Positions 13,601 through 27,300 of a stretch of 64,000 nucleotides of DNA are shown piece after piece. A program made the position numbers and the translations under genes. Each line of letters begins with the position of its first letter. The stretch's first letter is position 1. This DNA is from Cruorifilaria tuberocauda (taxonomy: Eukaryota; Nematoda; Chromadorea; Rhabditida; Onchocercidae): positions 248,001 to 312,000 of the forward strand of contig JABVXU010000007.1 of NCBI GenBank assembly GCA_013365365.1. Direction: 5' to 3'. The notes below the pieces were generated by a model. It worked only from the letters and a program-made list of their open reading frames with translations. It was not told the origin of the DNA and did no database searches.

Positions 13601-14900
13601 GCATTCATGTGTGATAGTTTACGAGCTGAAAAGAATACAAATACATATTTTTCTTTTTAAAATTAATAAGCCATATGCTAAATCAATAAGATATCTTTAG
13701 CCATTTCAATTTCAAAAAAAGCATCATAATAAATAACAGTAGACAGAATGAGAAGAAAAAAATTTATATATTGTCAAACATTGATGATATTTTTTAAGCA
13801 GATTTTGATAAAAACTATCTCATAGTTGTAAATTAAAAAAGTAGAATTTAATGAGGAGGAAGAAAGAGAGGGAGACAGAGAGGGAGAGGGTGGAGGGAGA
13901 AGAAAAAAAGATAAACAAAGTTTGAGAGAAATGGTTCATCATGAAAAGAAAGAAAGGAAAAAACAAAACAAAAGGAATAATAATTAATTTGTAACTAAAA
14001 ATTTTCTATCGAAATAAATGTTACGAATTCTGGATTTGATGTTACATTGAGTTGAAATCAATTTTTGTTTGATAAAATCTATAAAAAGTGTGTCGATTTA
14101 CCGCTGCACAAGAAAATCAATGTAAATATTCCTAATCTTTCTCTCTCTCTCTCCCTCCATCATTGACTTTCTCGGTGATAATAACAACATTGTTTCTTTA
14201 AATGATAGTTTACGACGCACTCGTAAAAAATTATGAATCAAAAATAAACAAATATCCTTCACTCAACTAAATAATGAAAGAAAAAAGTGAAAAGTAAATG
14301 AGTACGGATGAGAAGAATTAAAACAAAGAATTTTTGAAAAATTCAATAAAAAAATCAATAGTGATATCTGATGTTTTATTTGAATAGAAATGAAAATTTA
14401 TTGCGCATTTAATGAATAATTAATTAATTTTACCTAAAACTGCCTCAAAATTGGTAAGTAATATACGATTAACAAAGTGCGGAATATTATCTCAAAATTG
14501 ATAAGTAAAAAGAATTGATAGAATATATTTTGTAGGAGAAAATAGACTAAAATATGATTTGCATTTAATTCGTAATATTAAATAATATTTATGATAAGAG
14601 ATAATAAAGATAATAATAAATAATAATTAGTAAGAAAGATGATAATGATGAAGATAACATCGAATACAAATAATCATAAGGGCAATGGTGGTAAGATAAC
14701 AATGAACAACAATAGTAATAAGAATAATAATGATAACAATGATAAAGATAACACTGAATAGTGATAACGGTAGAACACTTTTCATAATAAGCACAATTAT
14801 AAAGATATGAAAAGCGAAAGCGTTAGTAAAATCATTGTTTAGAATGAATTTTTTTTTAAACTGATGTTTGACCATCCAATCATTTATTCAAGATAAGGGA
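7610..14900. other. Long gene-free AT-rich stretch upstream of the nuclear receptor
   Basis: No exon-like sequence with plausible splice sites and conserved protein features was seen. The region holds the presumed receptor promoter. It also holds TG/ACGT-rich microsatellite (about 7860-7970 and 8190-8320, again 12515-12580), GA-rich tracts (7741-7796, 13855-13912), CT tracts (8549-8593, 14137-14161) and a GAT/AAT-rich imperfect repeat (about 14560-14770). Short TGATAA-type GATA sites recur, but the base composition makes many of them expected by chance. Confidence 0.55.
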
Positions 14901-14904
14901 TAGC

Positions 14905-15200
14905 GAGAGGGAGAAAGGGAGAGAGAGAGAGAGAGAGAAGTGATGAAAAGAGAGCAATACTGATGGACATCATTTATTTTTTTGTTTTTTCGAAATGATT
15001 GATGGATTTTTGTGTTGGTCTTCGATGTTTTTATTTCAATAGAGGAGATGATTGGATGGATTTGATGGATGGATGAAATGAAATGAAATGGAATTGAATT
15101 GAATTGAATTGAATGGAATGGAATGGAATGGAATTGAACGGAACTGGAATGGAATGAAATAAAATTGAATGAAATTCCATGGAATGGAATAGAATGAAGC
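14905..15200. repeat. GA tract plus GAATG/GAATT pentanucleotide array
   Basis: A GA dinucleotide run at about 14905-14940 is followed at 15050-15198 by an imperfect pentanucleotide array. GATGG units shade into GAAAT, then GAATT, then GAATG, decaying at the distal end around a CCATGG. The minus-strand open frame here simply reads the repeat as Phe-His-Ser-Ile units, so it is not a gene. Confidence 0.85.
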
Positions 15201-16354
15201 AGGTTGATGTTTGATTTTTAATTCTTAATGTCACTTCATTGGAAATAACAGCTAAGTGAAGAAAGTGCATTAGACATAAAAATAAGAGGAGAAAAGAGGA
15301 AAAAAATAGAATATTGAAATGAATTTAAGTGTTAAATAGAAATCATCTATTTTACTAGTAAATTTAAAAGTGAAAAATTTATCAAATATTTCAAATGAAA
15401 TTAATAAAGCTTTTTTTGTCTCTTATAGAGAATGTAAAAATTTTAATATTGAAATATATGCTAAAAATAATTTCATGGAATCATGACATTTCACCAAGTT
15501 ATATCATTGATATTGATAAAAGTAATTAATTAATTGTTGCAATTTTAAAATATTATTATTTAAATTAATTAAATTTGATTGTAATAAATTAAAACAAGGA
15601 ATCTAAATTATATATGAATTGATTGATTGTCATATCTGATATTGGATGAACAAATTAGCTATCATTTATCTTAGCGATTCAGGTGTCTAATTTATATGAC
15701 AAAGAAAAGCTTAATAGCAATAAAGGTTATATGAAAATCACAAAAAAAAATTTTCCATATATATAATTTATTTTATCATTCCATTTGAGATTGCGATATG
15801 GAATGTATTTTCAGAAATACAAGTAAACAAATTAATAAATGGAAAATTCAAATGAACGGAATGGTCGAACTTTAAATCTTGTTTGTGATAAATATCAATC
15901 AATTTCTTCCAATCACTCAATAGTCTTATCATCTCAGTTAACTGTCATAGTTAATTTTCCAGTATACTCTTCAACTAATAGATTTTTTTTCTAAAAATAA
16001 ATAAAATGATCCTAATTAACATCACTACTATCACTTCTAATTTTTCATAAATTTCGTACCGAAATTGGAATTCCATAAAAAATTTCTTCAAGCATCAAAA
16101 AAATAACATTCGCCACCTTAACTATTTTATATTATACAGCTATACTGCAAATAATTTAAAGCTAAAAGAAAATAAAATCGTAATAACAAAAAAAGAAAAA
16201 AAATTTCATTTCGTTTTAAAGCATTTACAGTTCAAACAAGCATGCTTTAAAATGTTTTCCAAGTTATTTACATTTGAAAGTTTTTCATTATTTATCGTTC
16301 GTTTTTTTCCAATTTTTTTCTTTCTCTCCTTCTTCTTCTTCCTTTCCCTCCCTT

Positions 16355-16388
<34 letters not shown>

Positions 16389-19300
16389 CTTTCACTTAAT
16401 TGAATACATTAACAAAGAAGAAATGTTAATAGTGGAAAAAAAGGTGACATAACGGCGGTATTGACGCATGATATGTTTTCACATTTGCGGCTGCTGGCGC
16501 TATTTTTAGTGTTCATTGATCAACGAACAAAGTTGATTTGAATCAAAATTAAACTTTAAATTATACTTTTGAAAAATAAGAAAACGATAAAATAAAATGA
16601 AAGAAATTATTATCATTATGATTCTACTGTTTTAATCATATTTCATTATCAAAGAGTCTAATAATTATCAGGAATAATTTTGATCATTTAATAAAATATT
16701 TCACATTTTATGAAAAATGTGAACGAAAAGACAACTTAAATAACAAAAAACAATTAAAATATTACTGATAATGATATAAATAATAATGAACAATTGAAAT
16801 ATTATTGATAAATTATTCGGAAACATTAATGATATTTTTGGGCTACTATAAATTTCAGATCTGATGATCAAATAATTTATTCTGTACTGCTAATCATAAT
16901 ATTAACTTATATCAGCTTACGAATATGGAAAATCGTATAAATCAGTGATCATATTAAATTCTAATCAGAATTTTACCAGTTAGATTACAGAATATGCAAT
17001 GCTACCTGGCATAATTCACTCAGTTTGTGAGTTCAAAATTTTTATCAAACTTTATAATTTTCTCTGAATAGTATGAATTAAGCAAAAAATCCGAGAGCTA
17101 TCATTATCATCTCATAATGTACCAATGATATCTAACAATCTATCGTCTTTGCTATTTTCTAATCAACAATTATGGTTTTGAGATGATGGAAGAAGCGCTA
17201 CTGGCTTATAGAAAAATGGTATGATTGATTAAAAAATTCCATCTTAGAGTTTAATTATTTGTAAAGTGAAATGTAGTTCTTAGCATAATAGTTCTCTACG
17301 ATTTCGCAATATAATTAAAAGTTATTTAAGATAGACATTTGAGTAAATTGATCATTGATCACTAAACTCAAAATAACACTCAAAAGAATTTAGAAAATAG
17401 TGGGTACGATTAAGGAGGCAAAAGAAAATTACTCGTTTCCCCTATATTTCTTTTTCTATTAGAAGAAAATGAAGAATACATAATTCTCTGAGTAATAATA
17501 ATAATAGTAACAATAATGATAATCGTAGTAATGATAATAATCATAATAATAATAAATAATAAGTGATGTATGCTTTATTTGATCGTTCACGCTGGTGTTT
17601 GATCGCTAATTTCATTCATCTTACTCATAAAAAGGAGATGCTGAAGAGGGAGAGAGAGTTTGGAGTTCGAGTTTCGAGAAAAGGGAAATATGATGACTGA
17701 CTTATGATGTACATAAACAAGCATGTGCGCACTATGCACATATGCGCACATAGCTAAATCGACTAGAGCATAAATATTCATGTTCCCTTTCAATTCGCAA
17801 AGAAAATTTTTTATCACTTTGAAATGAATACAATGTTTTTTCCCTTTCGAGATTAAATTGTTTTAATCAATTTAATTAATCAATAATAAAAACCAACTTA
17901 TTGAAGATAAAAATATACACAATTAAATAAAAGATAATTAAAAACTTAAGTAATCTGTCAATATTAAATTCAATTCCAAAGTATTATTTTGACAAAAAAA
18001 TTTAATTTAATAAAATTTTCTAATAAATTAGTAAAAATTTAATAACTTAATAAAATTTGGAATTGAATTTAAGATTTTTTATTTCAATAAATAATACCTT
18101 TTTTTTAATTTTAGTAATATTTTTATAAAAAATTTAATCAATACTTTGGGATTAAAATTACAAAAAACCTTGCAAAGGGAAACAAAAAAAAATTGACTAA
18201 ACAACAAAAAAAGAAAATAAATAAACAAAAAAACAAAAGAAAAGAGATGGAAACTTTATTTATCTTTTTCAAAAAAAGTTTCGAAAAACAAAAATACTTT
18301 ATATGGTATAGGTAAAACTAAAAGATGGATAATAATTTATTTCATGCGATAAAAATGATTTTCAGTTAACTCAAAAATTTTGTTAATTTTTCTCAAAACG
18401 AAATGAATAAAAAGTTCTCTTCTTCATCTTCATGGCAGTAAAGTGATATATCCAAAAAAGAAAACTCCATAATTTAGCTTGCGAACATATCATCCACATA
18501 TACGTGTAAATAACACCTGTAATTAATTCAGAAAATGAGATTTTTAAACTAAACATAATATTCAGTTTCATATATGGATTTTATATATTGTGCTTAATTA
18601 TTTATTTATTTATTTATAAAGAATTTTGTATTTAAAACAAATATTTAAATATATATCTCAAAATATGGAAAAAAGTGTTTTTGTTGAGTTTTTTTGATAA
18701 AATTCTGATTGATAGGTATTCAGAATTCTTTTTGATAAAGATCGAGAGAGAAATAGAGAGAGAATGAGAGAGAGAGAGAGAGAGAGAGGCATAATAATGA
18801 AAAGAAAAATTTCAAAAGATGATGAAGAAATGTCTGATATCTAAAGATAAAGAAAAGCTAAATTTGGAAAGCTGAAGTATTCTCTAAACAAAATCTTTAT
18901 TTCTATATTAAAATCTCGTAATAAAATAGTCTTGAATCATAATCTCGATATCAAAATGTTGCATTTACTTTTATTTTGGAATTATCTTTGCTCAATTTGA
19001 AACAATCTTTATTGCAACATTCTCATAATAGATTGTTTATAGCATTTTTATAGCAAATTTTAATGAGAATTTGTTATTGTGTAAATTGCATTTTCACTCG
19101 TAAACAACAACAACAACAATAACAATAACAACAACAGCAGCAACAACATTTCAATATTAAAATGATTATTTCTGAATTGTATTCGAAAGAATAAAATTTA
19201 TTCGAATTCAAAAGTTTTTTTCTTTCTTGAAAAATAATAAATAGCAGAGTAAATTGTATATGTTGTAATTTTATGAGTAATTGTTATATAATTGGTAAAT

Positions 19301-21009
19301 AAATGTGATATTAATTACGTTACGTGAGAAGAGAGAAAGAAAGAGGGAGAGGGCGAAAGAAAGGCTATTGCAAATGATCTATGCTTTTAGTAAATGCAAA
19401 GTTGACAAATTACGATGATTATGCAAATTACCGGTAGATTTGTTATACCTATCAATTTCGATCTAAGCTGTTTGGATTAATTACAAATAATTTAATGTCT
19501 CGACATAATTCTTAACAGTTTATCAACAACAGCGTGAAGATAAAAAGCTCGAGCCCTTTCATTCTATCTAAATAATAGCAATAAATTGTTGCTTGTGATA
19601 AATGGAAGATTTACCACTTTTAAACACTTTCGTTCTGATACTATCAGTATATACTATCGTCCTGATACTATCACTATCATAAACAAATAGATATTTCCAT
19701 CCATCTTCCGATCTTCCAGTTTTTGCGTCTAATTTTTCATATATCTTTTTTCCGTCCATTTTTTTTTGTTCAGTTAAAATTTAGTCAGCGTTAACACGTT
19801 ACTTTATCACTATTATCATTATGCATAATGTATTATCATATCTGAATATCATCATGTAAGAAAGAAAAAGAAAATGACATATCTTCATCGGAAATGAGAG
19901 AACTGATCAGATGATAAGCAAGATGTCATTTAAATCGATCAATCTTCAATTATTCAATATAATATAATACATTTGCATATTTTACAAGGATTTAAATTAA
20001 TCTCACAATTTCTATTTTTTTCTTTTAAAGAATTCTTAACATTATTCTAATCTATTTAATTTATTAAGAAAATGCTGCTTAAGGAAATTTCTTAGGAAAT
20101 TTCTAAAAATTCGTAGAATATTAAATCATCTATAAATGTATATTTTTAAAAGGTACTGAATCATAAATTTATCTTTTGAAAAAATATTGATAAATATTAA
20201 ATTACATAAATTGATAAGTGTTAAAAATTAAATATTGCAATTAAATATGTTAAAGATTAAATAAAATGATAAAAATTAAGTATTGACAAGTATTAGATCA
20301 AACATAAATGCATCTCTTGAACAAAATATTAAATTTTGTGTATTAATAAACATTAGAAATTCAATATTGACGAATATCAAACCATTTATATTAATAAATA
20401 TTGAGTTATATAAAAATGTATTTGTTATCATATATAAATTTATCTTTTGAAGAAATATTTAATCATATACATATACTGATAAATATTGAAAATTGAACAC
20501 TGCTAAATATTGAATCATACTTAAATGTGTCTTTTGAACAAAATATTAACTGTATATATTGATAAATATTACAAATTGAATATTGGTAAATATTAAATCA
20601 CAAATAAATGTATTTTTTCGAATATCTATCTATTCAACATGCTTCAGTCGATGAAAATTACATTAGGAAAATGGTCTAATTGAATTTTGCTTTTGACTAT
20701 CCCATCTTTTAAAGATATTAAAATTATGTTCGAGAAAAGATTGCAAATTCCTTGCATATCTTTATATTAGCAAATAAACGCAAAGAAATGGAAGTCTTGA
20801 GAAATTAAATTCGAAACTTTTGTGGAAAATTAATTTCAAAATTTAAAAGCAAAATATCACATCACATGTTGAAATTATTAATTGAAACAAAAGCTTCAAT
20901 ACTTTTAAACCGTTCATCAATTCGGCATGAAAAACAGAAAATAAAAAAATAAAGAAAGAATGAGAAGATAAGATGAAAATCAATGAGATCAATGAAATGA
21001 TAACGAATT
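15200..21009. other. Gene-free AT-rich stretch with simple repeats
   Basis: No supported exon. It contains a CT tract (16318-16392), a GC-richer island at about 16450-16510, an AAT/GAT repeat (17494-17572), GA tracts (18741-18789, 19327-19365), a CAA/CAG-rich run (19109-19150), a short duplication carrying CTGATACTATCA (19626-19678) and a degenerate AT-rich minisatellite (20155-20620). The lower end is the 3' flank of the small membrane-protein gene. Confidence 0.55.
20155..20620. repeat. Degenerate AT-rich minisatellite
   Basis: A block resembling ATAAATTTATCTTTTGAAAA followed by AATATT-GATAAATATT recurs near 20160, 20302, 20434, 20517 and 20600. Spacing is 80-145 bp and divergence between copies is clear. 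No open frame runs through the array. Confidence 0.6.
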
Positions 21010-21920
21010 TTAGACGGTCGTATCAGCTTCCATATCATCTGAATTATCATCCATTAGCAATGACATATTCTTCAATTTTTCATCCTGAAATGATGCTAAT
21101 GAAAGGTGGAAATTTCGATTAATTAACGATTAATCTTATAAGAAAAAGAAGTAAGCGTCAATAAATGTACTAAAAAATGTAAAAGTACGAAACGATAGTT
21201 GAATTAAATAAAAATTGGAAACATTTTAGAGCAAACGAAGACATTCAATTATATTCTTCTTCCCTTTCTTTTTTTCTTTTCTTACATTTCTCACTTCTTC
21301 TTTTGATCGAAAATCATATCACTGTTAACATATTTAATTTACATAATTTTACATATGGCTTTTATTTCACTCAAAAACAGCATAAAATTCCAAAAAATAA
21401 AAATAAAATTCGTACGTCATTTAGTTTTATTCAAAAAAAAAAAACGAAAATACGAAAATTATATGATAATGATAAATTAGACTTTTATTTCACTCTAAAA
21501 ATAGCACAAAATTCAAAAAAAATTCATTCTTTATTTCATTCAGAAAAATTATAAAAATGATATGATAACGATAAATTATCATAAAAACAAAATCGCAAAA
21601 CTATATGTAAAATTGCACCTTTTTAGGACGATGTCGCATACGATGAACACCACATTGGATATCGAAATTGGAACCAAACTGGAAGAGAAAGAAAATAATT
21701 TTCTTTTTCATATGAAAAATTTCTTAAACAATTAAAAGTAATAACTTTGAGGTAAATAAAAAAAAGTCTTGATTGTAACCTTTTCAAAAACTGTGCGATC
21801 ATCATCCTTTGAGATCCAAATGAAATTAATGATTAATGAGAGTAGAAAAATTGCAAAAAAGAAGCATATCGATGCAGCTAATGCACCAAAGTAATCAATA
21901 AGTTCAAATATTTGCTTCAT
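21010..21920 (-). CDS. Small single-pass membrane protein, 91 aa (unrecognised)
   Basis: Three minus-strand exons join in phase 0: 21920-21780 (ATG at 21920-21918), 21678-21619 and 21084-21010 (TAA), 276 nt in all. Splice sites are good: AAAAG|GTTACA, TTCCAG|TTTGG, AAAAAG|GTGCAA and TTTCAG|GATGA. Residues 1-10 carry few charges. Residues ~11-36 form one strong hydrophobic segment (ASICFFFAIFLLSLI core). Then comes a charged tail that is first basic (HRMRHRPKK) and then acidic (MDDNSDDMEADT). There is no cleavage motif, so it is probably a signal-anchored or uncleaved single-pass protein of the ER, plasma membrane or an organelle. I do not recognise the family; size and layout resemble transmembrane micropeptides and small integral membrane proteins. 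It stands alone, about 2.5 kb from the next gene. Confidence 0.62.
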
Positions 21921-24375
21921 TGTCAATTTGATAATTTTTGTTGAAACAATACTTATGAAAAAATGAATTGAGCGAATGTTTTACTAAGAAAACAAAATAT
22001 TAAAAATTAATTTTCGTACGAAAAAATAAAAATGAAATCAGCAAATTAACAATAATTTTCAAAAAACAAAACAAATAAATGAAAAGTTATCAAATCAGTA
22101 AATAAAAAATAGAATTAATTTTCATGACTTCTTCAATTTATTTATGCTTTGTTTGAAAGTCATTAGATTACTTACCAGTTATTTACTTGAACTTATCGCT
22201 ATTACTTAAAATTCGTTAAATTACTGAATTAAATTAAAAAAGTGCCAAATTAAATTCATTAAATTATTTGAGTTATTAAAAACTTAGGACTGAGACAATT
22301 TTTTTTCTATATTGGATTTTAAAACTTTTCTCAGCTATTTATTTCATCTAATTGCAGAATGATGTTTAACACTTTGGTTGGAAAAAAACACAGATCGAGC
22401 TTATTCCCCAAAGATTGTTAAAACTATCTCTAAGCTTTTCCATTGATGAGAGAATCTATGTTCGCCTTGTTTTTTCTTCACATCCGTTCGATTTCTTCCA
22501 ATCTGACGCAATGCTTAAATTTTGTGCTTCGTTGAAATAACTCAAAAAAAATGAAGAAAAGAACAAATAATGGAAATGAACGAAAGCAGAAAAGATTATT
22601 TTGATTATTTATTTAAATCAAAACTATACGGATAATGATAAATGATAGAGATTGAATAACTTGTAAATAAAAATACCATGATAAAAATAATGAAAATGAT
22701 TGTAAATAAAATTGAAAAAGTAAAACTGCAGCATTTTAGAATAAAATTGAAAAGTAATTTTAGAAGAGCCAGGAAACGCGAAGAAAAACTACGAATTATT
22801 CGAAGAAGATGGAAGAAGTAATAGAAGTAAAAGTTTGACGGAAAAAGTGAAAAGTTTTTGAGAGAGTAAGTTTCTTTTTAATTTCATCGGTTACTGAATT
22901 GATATTTTGGTCTCAGTAACTCATATTTTACAATTAGGCAGTGCGGTATTAAACCGAGAGAACTTAATCTGACTTACTTTGATTTGAATGATATTGATAT
23001 GATGTAATGATAATTGATAAGGAAAATGGACGAGAGTAAGTTTAGTAATGTTAAATTTGAGAGAGCAATAAGATATTGAAATGATTTCATTTTCAAATGC
23101 AAATGTAAATGAAATGCGAAGCTTTTATTCATGAACTGAATATAATAACTTTCTGTTCAATTATACAAGCATCGGATGCTTCTTTCCTTCTCCGCGCTTT
23201 CTGCGATCCTTTAAAGACATTTTTATTATGGGTGATCAATAAAGTAAGTTAACTATTATCATTTAATTAAGCTTGATTGTAAATTCAGCTTATCAGAAAT
23301 TATTTATTCTATGATTAATAACACAATGTTTTTAAAATGTGAAATGTATTGCTCTTTTTTTCGCAAAAGCATCGAATGGGATAATTTCTCAGTTCTATGC
23401 TATGTGATATAATGACTTTTGATAAAAATGTGATTTGGCCGGTAAGGACAGCTTTAAAAGTTTACGGAATATTGTTAGCAAGTGCGATGAATAAAAATTA
23501 ATATTGTAAACAAAAAATGGTAATGTTTTGTCCAAAGTTTGCTAAACCGGAATTTATGTTTATCTATATTCCGGCAAATGAATTAATGGAGACATATTGG
23601 TTGAATTGCAACTGATTATTGGTAATCAGTGATCTATTTCTTTAATTTTTGCTGCAGTGTTGAAATTTTCGCATAGATTTAATCTGCCACAATATGGAAA
23701 GCTTTATCACGTTGTTGTTTACACGCAAGCAAGACGGAGTACTGAGTGAATGTACCAGTCAATTAACTGATTAATTAATTATAGCAGAATTGATTCCTCA
23801 TACATGAACGTAGGAATTGAAGAATTTTTAATTTCTTTTCATTTGATAATAAAAGCATTATCCAGCTCTATATGGCCCTCAAAAATTAAAATTCTAAGCA
23901 TTGTATTTTTATTTCATTACTTTTCTGTTTAAATGTTTTACTTATAAATAAATTAATGCTTCACTTTCAACATTTACTTTAATTAAAACTTCTTGTACAA
24001 TATATATAAAATGATCATAAAACCTTATCACAACATTAGTGCAACCGATAAATTAGTTTGCTATCAGAAGCAAAGAAGAAAGTTCCTATCGTAAGTTTTT
24101 ATCACTTTTTACTCTCCCTTAATTAAATGAAAAACGGCATGTGAAACTATTTCCTTAGAAATGAAGTTGCCAGATCAAAAAAAAAATCAATCGGTTGTTT
24201 TCCACTTTAATTCCTTTAAGCGAAGTATGCTAACAGATTATTTTAATCCTTTGATTAAATTATTTCCAGAAAAACCTGATTAAAAACTTCTAAAACATTG
24301 CTACACATGTTTTGGAAGTTTTAATTTGATTTCCTACAATAATTAACTATCTGCATACAATTAATTAATATTTCA
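21921..24375. other. Intergenic, presumed promoter of the small membrane-protein gene
   Basis: AT-rich with no supported exon. It contains a perfect 15-bp odd palindrome at 23167-23181 and a forkhead-type TTGTTTAC motif near 23717-23724, within the locally GC-richer stretch 23700-23760. The distal part should be the 3' UTR of the minus-strand MH2 gene. Confidence 0.5.
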
Positions 24376-27300
24376 CTAAATGAAACGTCTTAATACTTTT
24401 CTCGATTGACATCTGTTACCTGAATATGGTAGAAAAGATGGAATAATAGATTGTTCGTAGGAAATATTAACGTTGAGATTTCGCCTGCTATCTCGAGATA
24501 TATTATACAGAGAATCAGTATCTGTATCAGTATATATTGGATTCAAGAAAACGTTTGTTGTATGCTGGCTTGATTCCTCGCCAGAGAATTTCCTCAGCGT
24601 AATTTTCTTCGGTGACAAAGTCATCGCTTCCTGTTCTTTCTTCCGGGTTATTGATATCGGATATGGAATAGGTTCTAATCGATATTGCAGACATTGTTTC
24701 CTTGATTTATCTTCTTCAGTTTTCCATTTAGACTCTCTCGAATTTTTTGTAAGATCACATGAATTCCATTGTGAACTTAAATTACCTTGCATATCTTTCA
24801 ACAGTTTTTCTGAAGTTGAAATCAAATAACTTGTCTTATCATTATTGGTTGTAGGCACGTAAGGATGTTGCGATATATTATAAGCCTCTTTATGAAAGCC
24901 TTGGACTTTTTCCAAATCCGTATTTAAAGTCTTCTTTATATTCTCATATGCAGAACAATATACTGACAATAGGTTGCTATTCGTTTTGACCCCTTCACCT
25001 GCATAATTCACTTTCGGTATTTCGGTAAAAGGTTGATTTCGATTTCTGCTTCTTCGACTATCAGTTATAGGACTTTCTAAACTGCACTGCCTATTTGGGC
25101 ACTTTTTGATATCACATAAATTGTCTTCATTATTCACAAATACCTCATTGCAGTCGTTTTCCGAGTATATGATGTGTGGATTCAGATGTTTATCCGTGAT
25201 TAATTCGGAATGTCTCGCAGTCGGCACCGCAATCTTCTGTTTGAATGTTAACTTATCAAAATATCTTTGATCTGTTTGATTTGAAATAACATGATTTTCC
25301 TCCGTCGATAAAGAATTTCTATGCGACTTATTTTTAGAGAACGCTTTTGATTCGTTTGACCAGCAAGTTTCATTCAACAACTGAAATCGTTGAGATTCTG
25401 CTTTACAAGAATTTGGGGGAACATTTGCAAGTTCACGTGGAACGGGTTTCGCGTAATACTCTTGCGTTCTCGATTTGTCATTAGCTAAATAATTTTCAAT
25501 TAAATAATTCCACAACTTGAATTCCACAACCAATACCCTTCATTTTCAATCATTTCACATAATTTTAACATTTAATTCTTATCAGTTATTTAATTACTTC
25601 AAATAAAAGCAAAAAACACATGAGAAAACCAAATAACTCCATAATGTAAAATATCTATATGATCAAAATACTATCCTAGCCGTAATTCTGTTATCAAAAT
25701 CCTTTGTATCAAGTAATTCCTGGAAACTTTTAAAGGATTAAGTAATCGTTGCTTAATCACTCGGCTTAACTTGGTTTGTACGTCATCTCTCAAATGTCCA
25801 CGTGATTATCATTGACGTTATCATTGGTATATGGGCAAAAATGCTTTGTTCATTAATCACTTAATCGAGAGAAGTATAAATAACGGTACTTGCTGCCAAA
25901 AGAAGAACAGTAGTGCAATCTACGCAAGCGAAATGCTTTTATCAACTTAATTCTCGCCACTTGCTAATTAATTAGTTTCTTACTAATTTGCATTTAAGCC
26001 TTGAACGATTACTTCAGTGATTAAGAATCAAGAAAAAGAAATCTATTGAAATCATAATTCTCACATAATTCATCACTGATCTTCGACAAGGAATAAATTT
26101 TTATAAAATAACAAACTATTCAATTCAAAACTTTCACATCAGAATGTTTCTCGTAATCAATTTACTAATATCTTTTCTTAATTGTTTTCTTAGATTTCAG
26201 AAAGATAAGCTTTCTGACAACCAATCAGTGCTATGAAAACGTTGCCAGGATTCTATTTTAATTCTTTTAGATAATTTGATTGCTTTTATTCAAATTTATT
26301 TATAGTTGCCGTTATCATTTATGGTTATCGATATAAATTTATAAAGTTTTAAACTTATAAACTTATAACTTGTGGTACTAAATAATTAACTTAAATAACT
26401 TATATAATTAAATAAAAGTTTTAAAGTTATCGTTATATTTATTATCGAAGTGTCAGAAATATTATAATGTGCAAATAACTTTACCTATCTGAGAACGCCT
26501 TTCAAATTTCTGATTCAATTCCTCTTTCACGCAATCATCACTATCAGATATTCTGATACAGTGAACATTTTGATATGTATCATTGTTGGAGAGCTTCGAA
26601 ACTACCTTAATATTAAATAACTGATTAAATGCTTCAGAAATTATGTGTAATTGCTAGTAAGTAATTGCTTGTTCCAAATTTCAGTTAAATCTTGCTAATT
26701 GAAACTTTTCTACAAGAAAATTAGTCAAGGCAAATATAAAGGGAAAAAGAACAATAAACTTCTAAAGAATCATTATCGTCCATTTTTTTATCCACCAAAA
26801 TTCCATCTTCTCTATGCTTATCCAAAAATTTCAATGAATTTTTGCGCCAACTGCAAAATTCATTCAATTTATATCATTATGATATATAGTTATTAAAAGG
26901 TTAAATTGAAAAAAAATCTTTTGAGATCAATTTCAAAGTTTGGGTTTAAGTTTTAGCAGAACAAACTTTTCGACTTTGTCGAAATTTTTGATCAAATCCA
27001 TACTGCTAAAACCGCTGGATGATTTTGATGATAATGATATGTTTTTGAATTTTGATCGTTCTTTCGCGTTATTACGCTTTCTTGCTTGCAAGGTTACGGA
27101 TGTGTCCTCGGAATCAGTACATGATAATGATCTGAGAAAAGTTTAATAATAAAATCAAAAGTATCTGAAAAAATTTAAGAAAAAAAAATAACTAAAGTTA
27201 GCACAGAAATATTCGGAATTTTTAGAAATGAAAATTCAGAATAAAGTGAAAGCAAAAAAAGAATTCTTGAGAAAAAAAATCAAGAAATATCTCATATAAG

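Noticed and set aside
13915..13935. AAGTTTGAG resembling the end of spliced leader SL1
   Set aside because: The remaining leader sequence and a following donor and Sm site are absent.
15031..15270. Minus-strand frame rich in Phe-His-Ser-Ile
   Set aside because: It is the translation of the pentanucleotide repeat.
24473..24829. 118-codon plus-strand frame
   Set aside because: Shadow of the last exon of the minus-strand MH2 gene; no independent signals.
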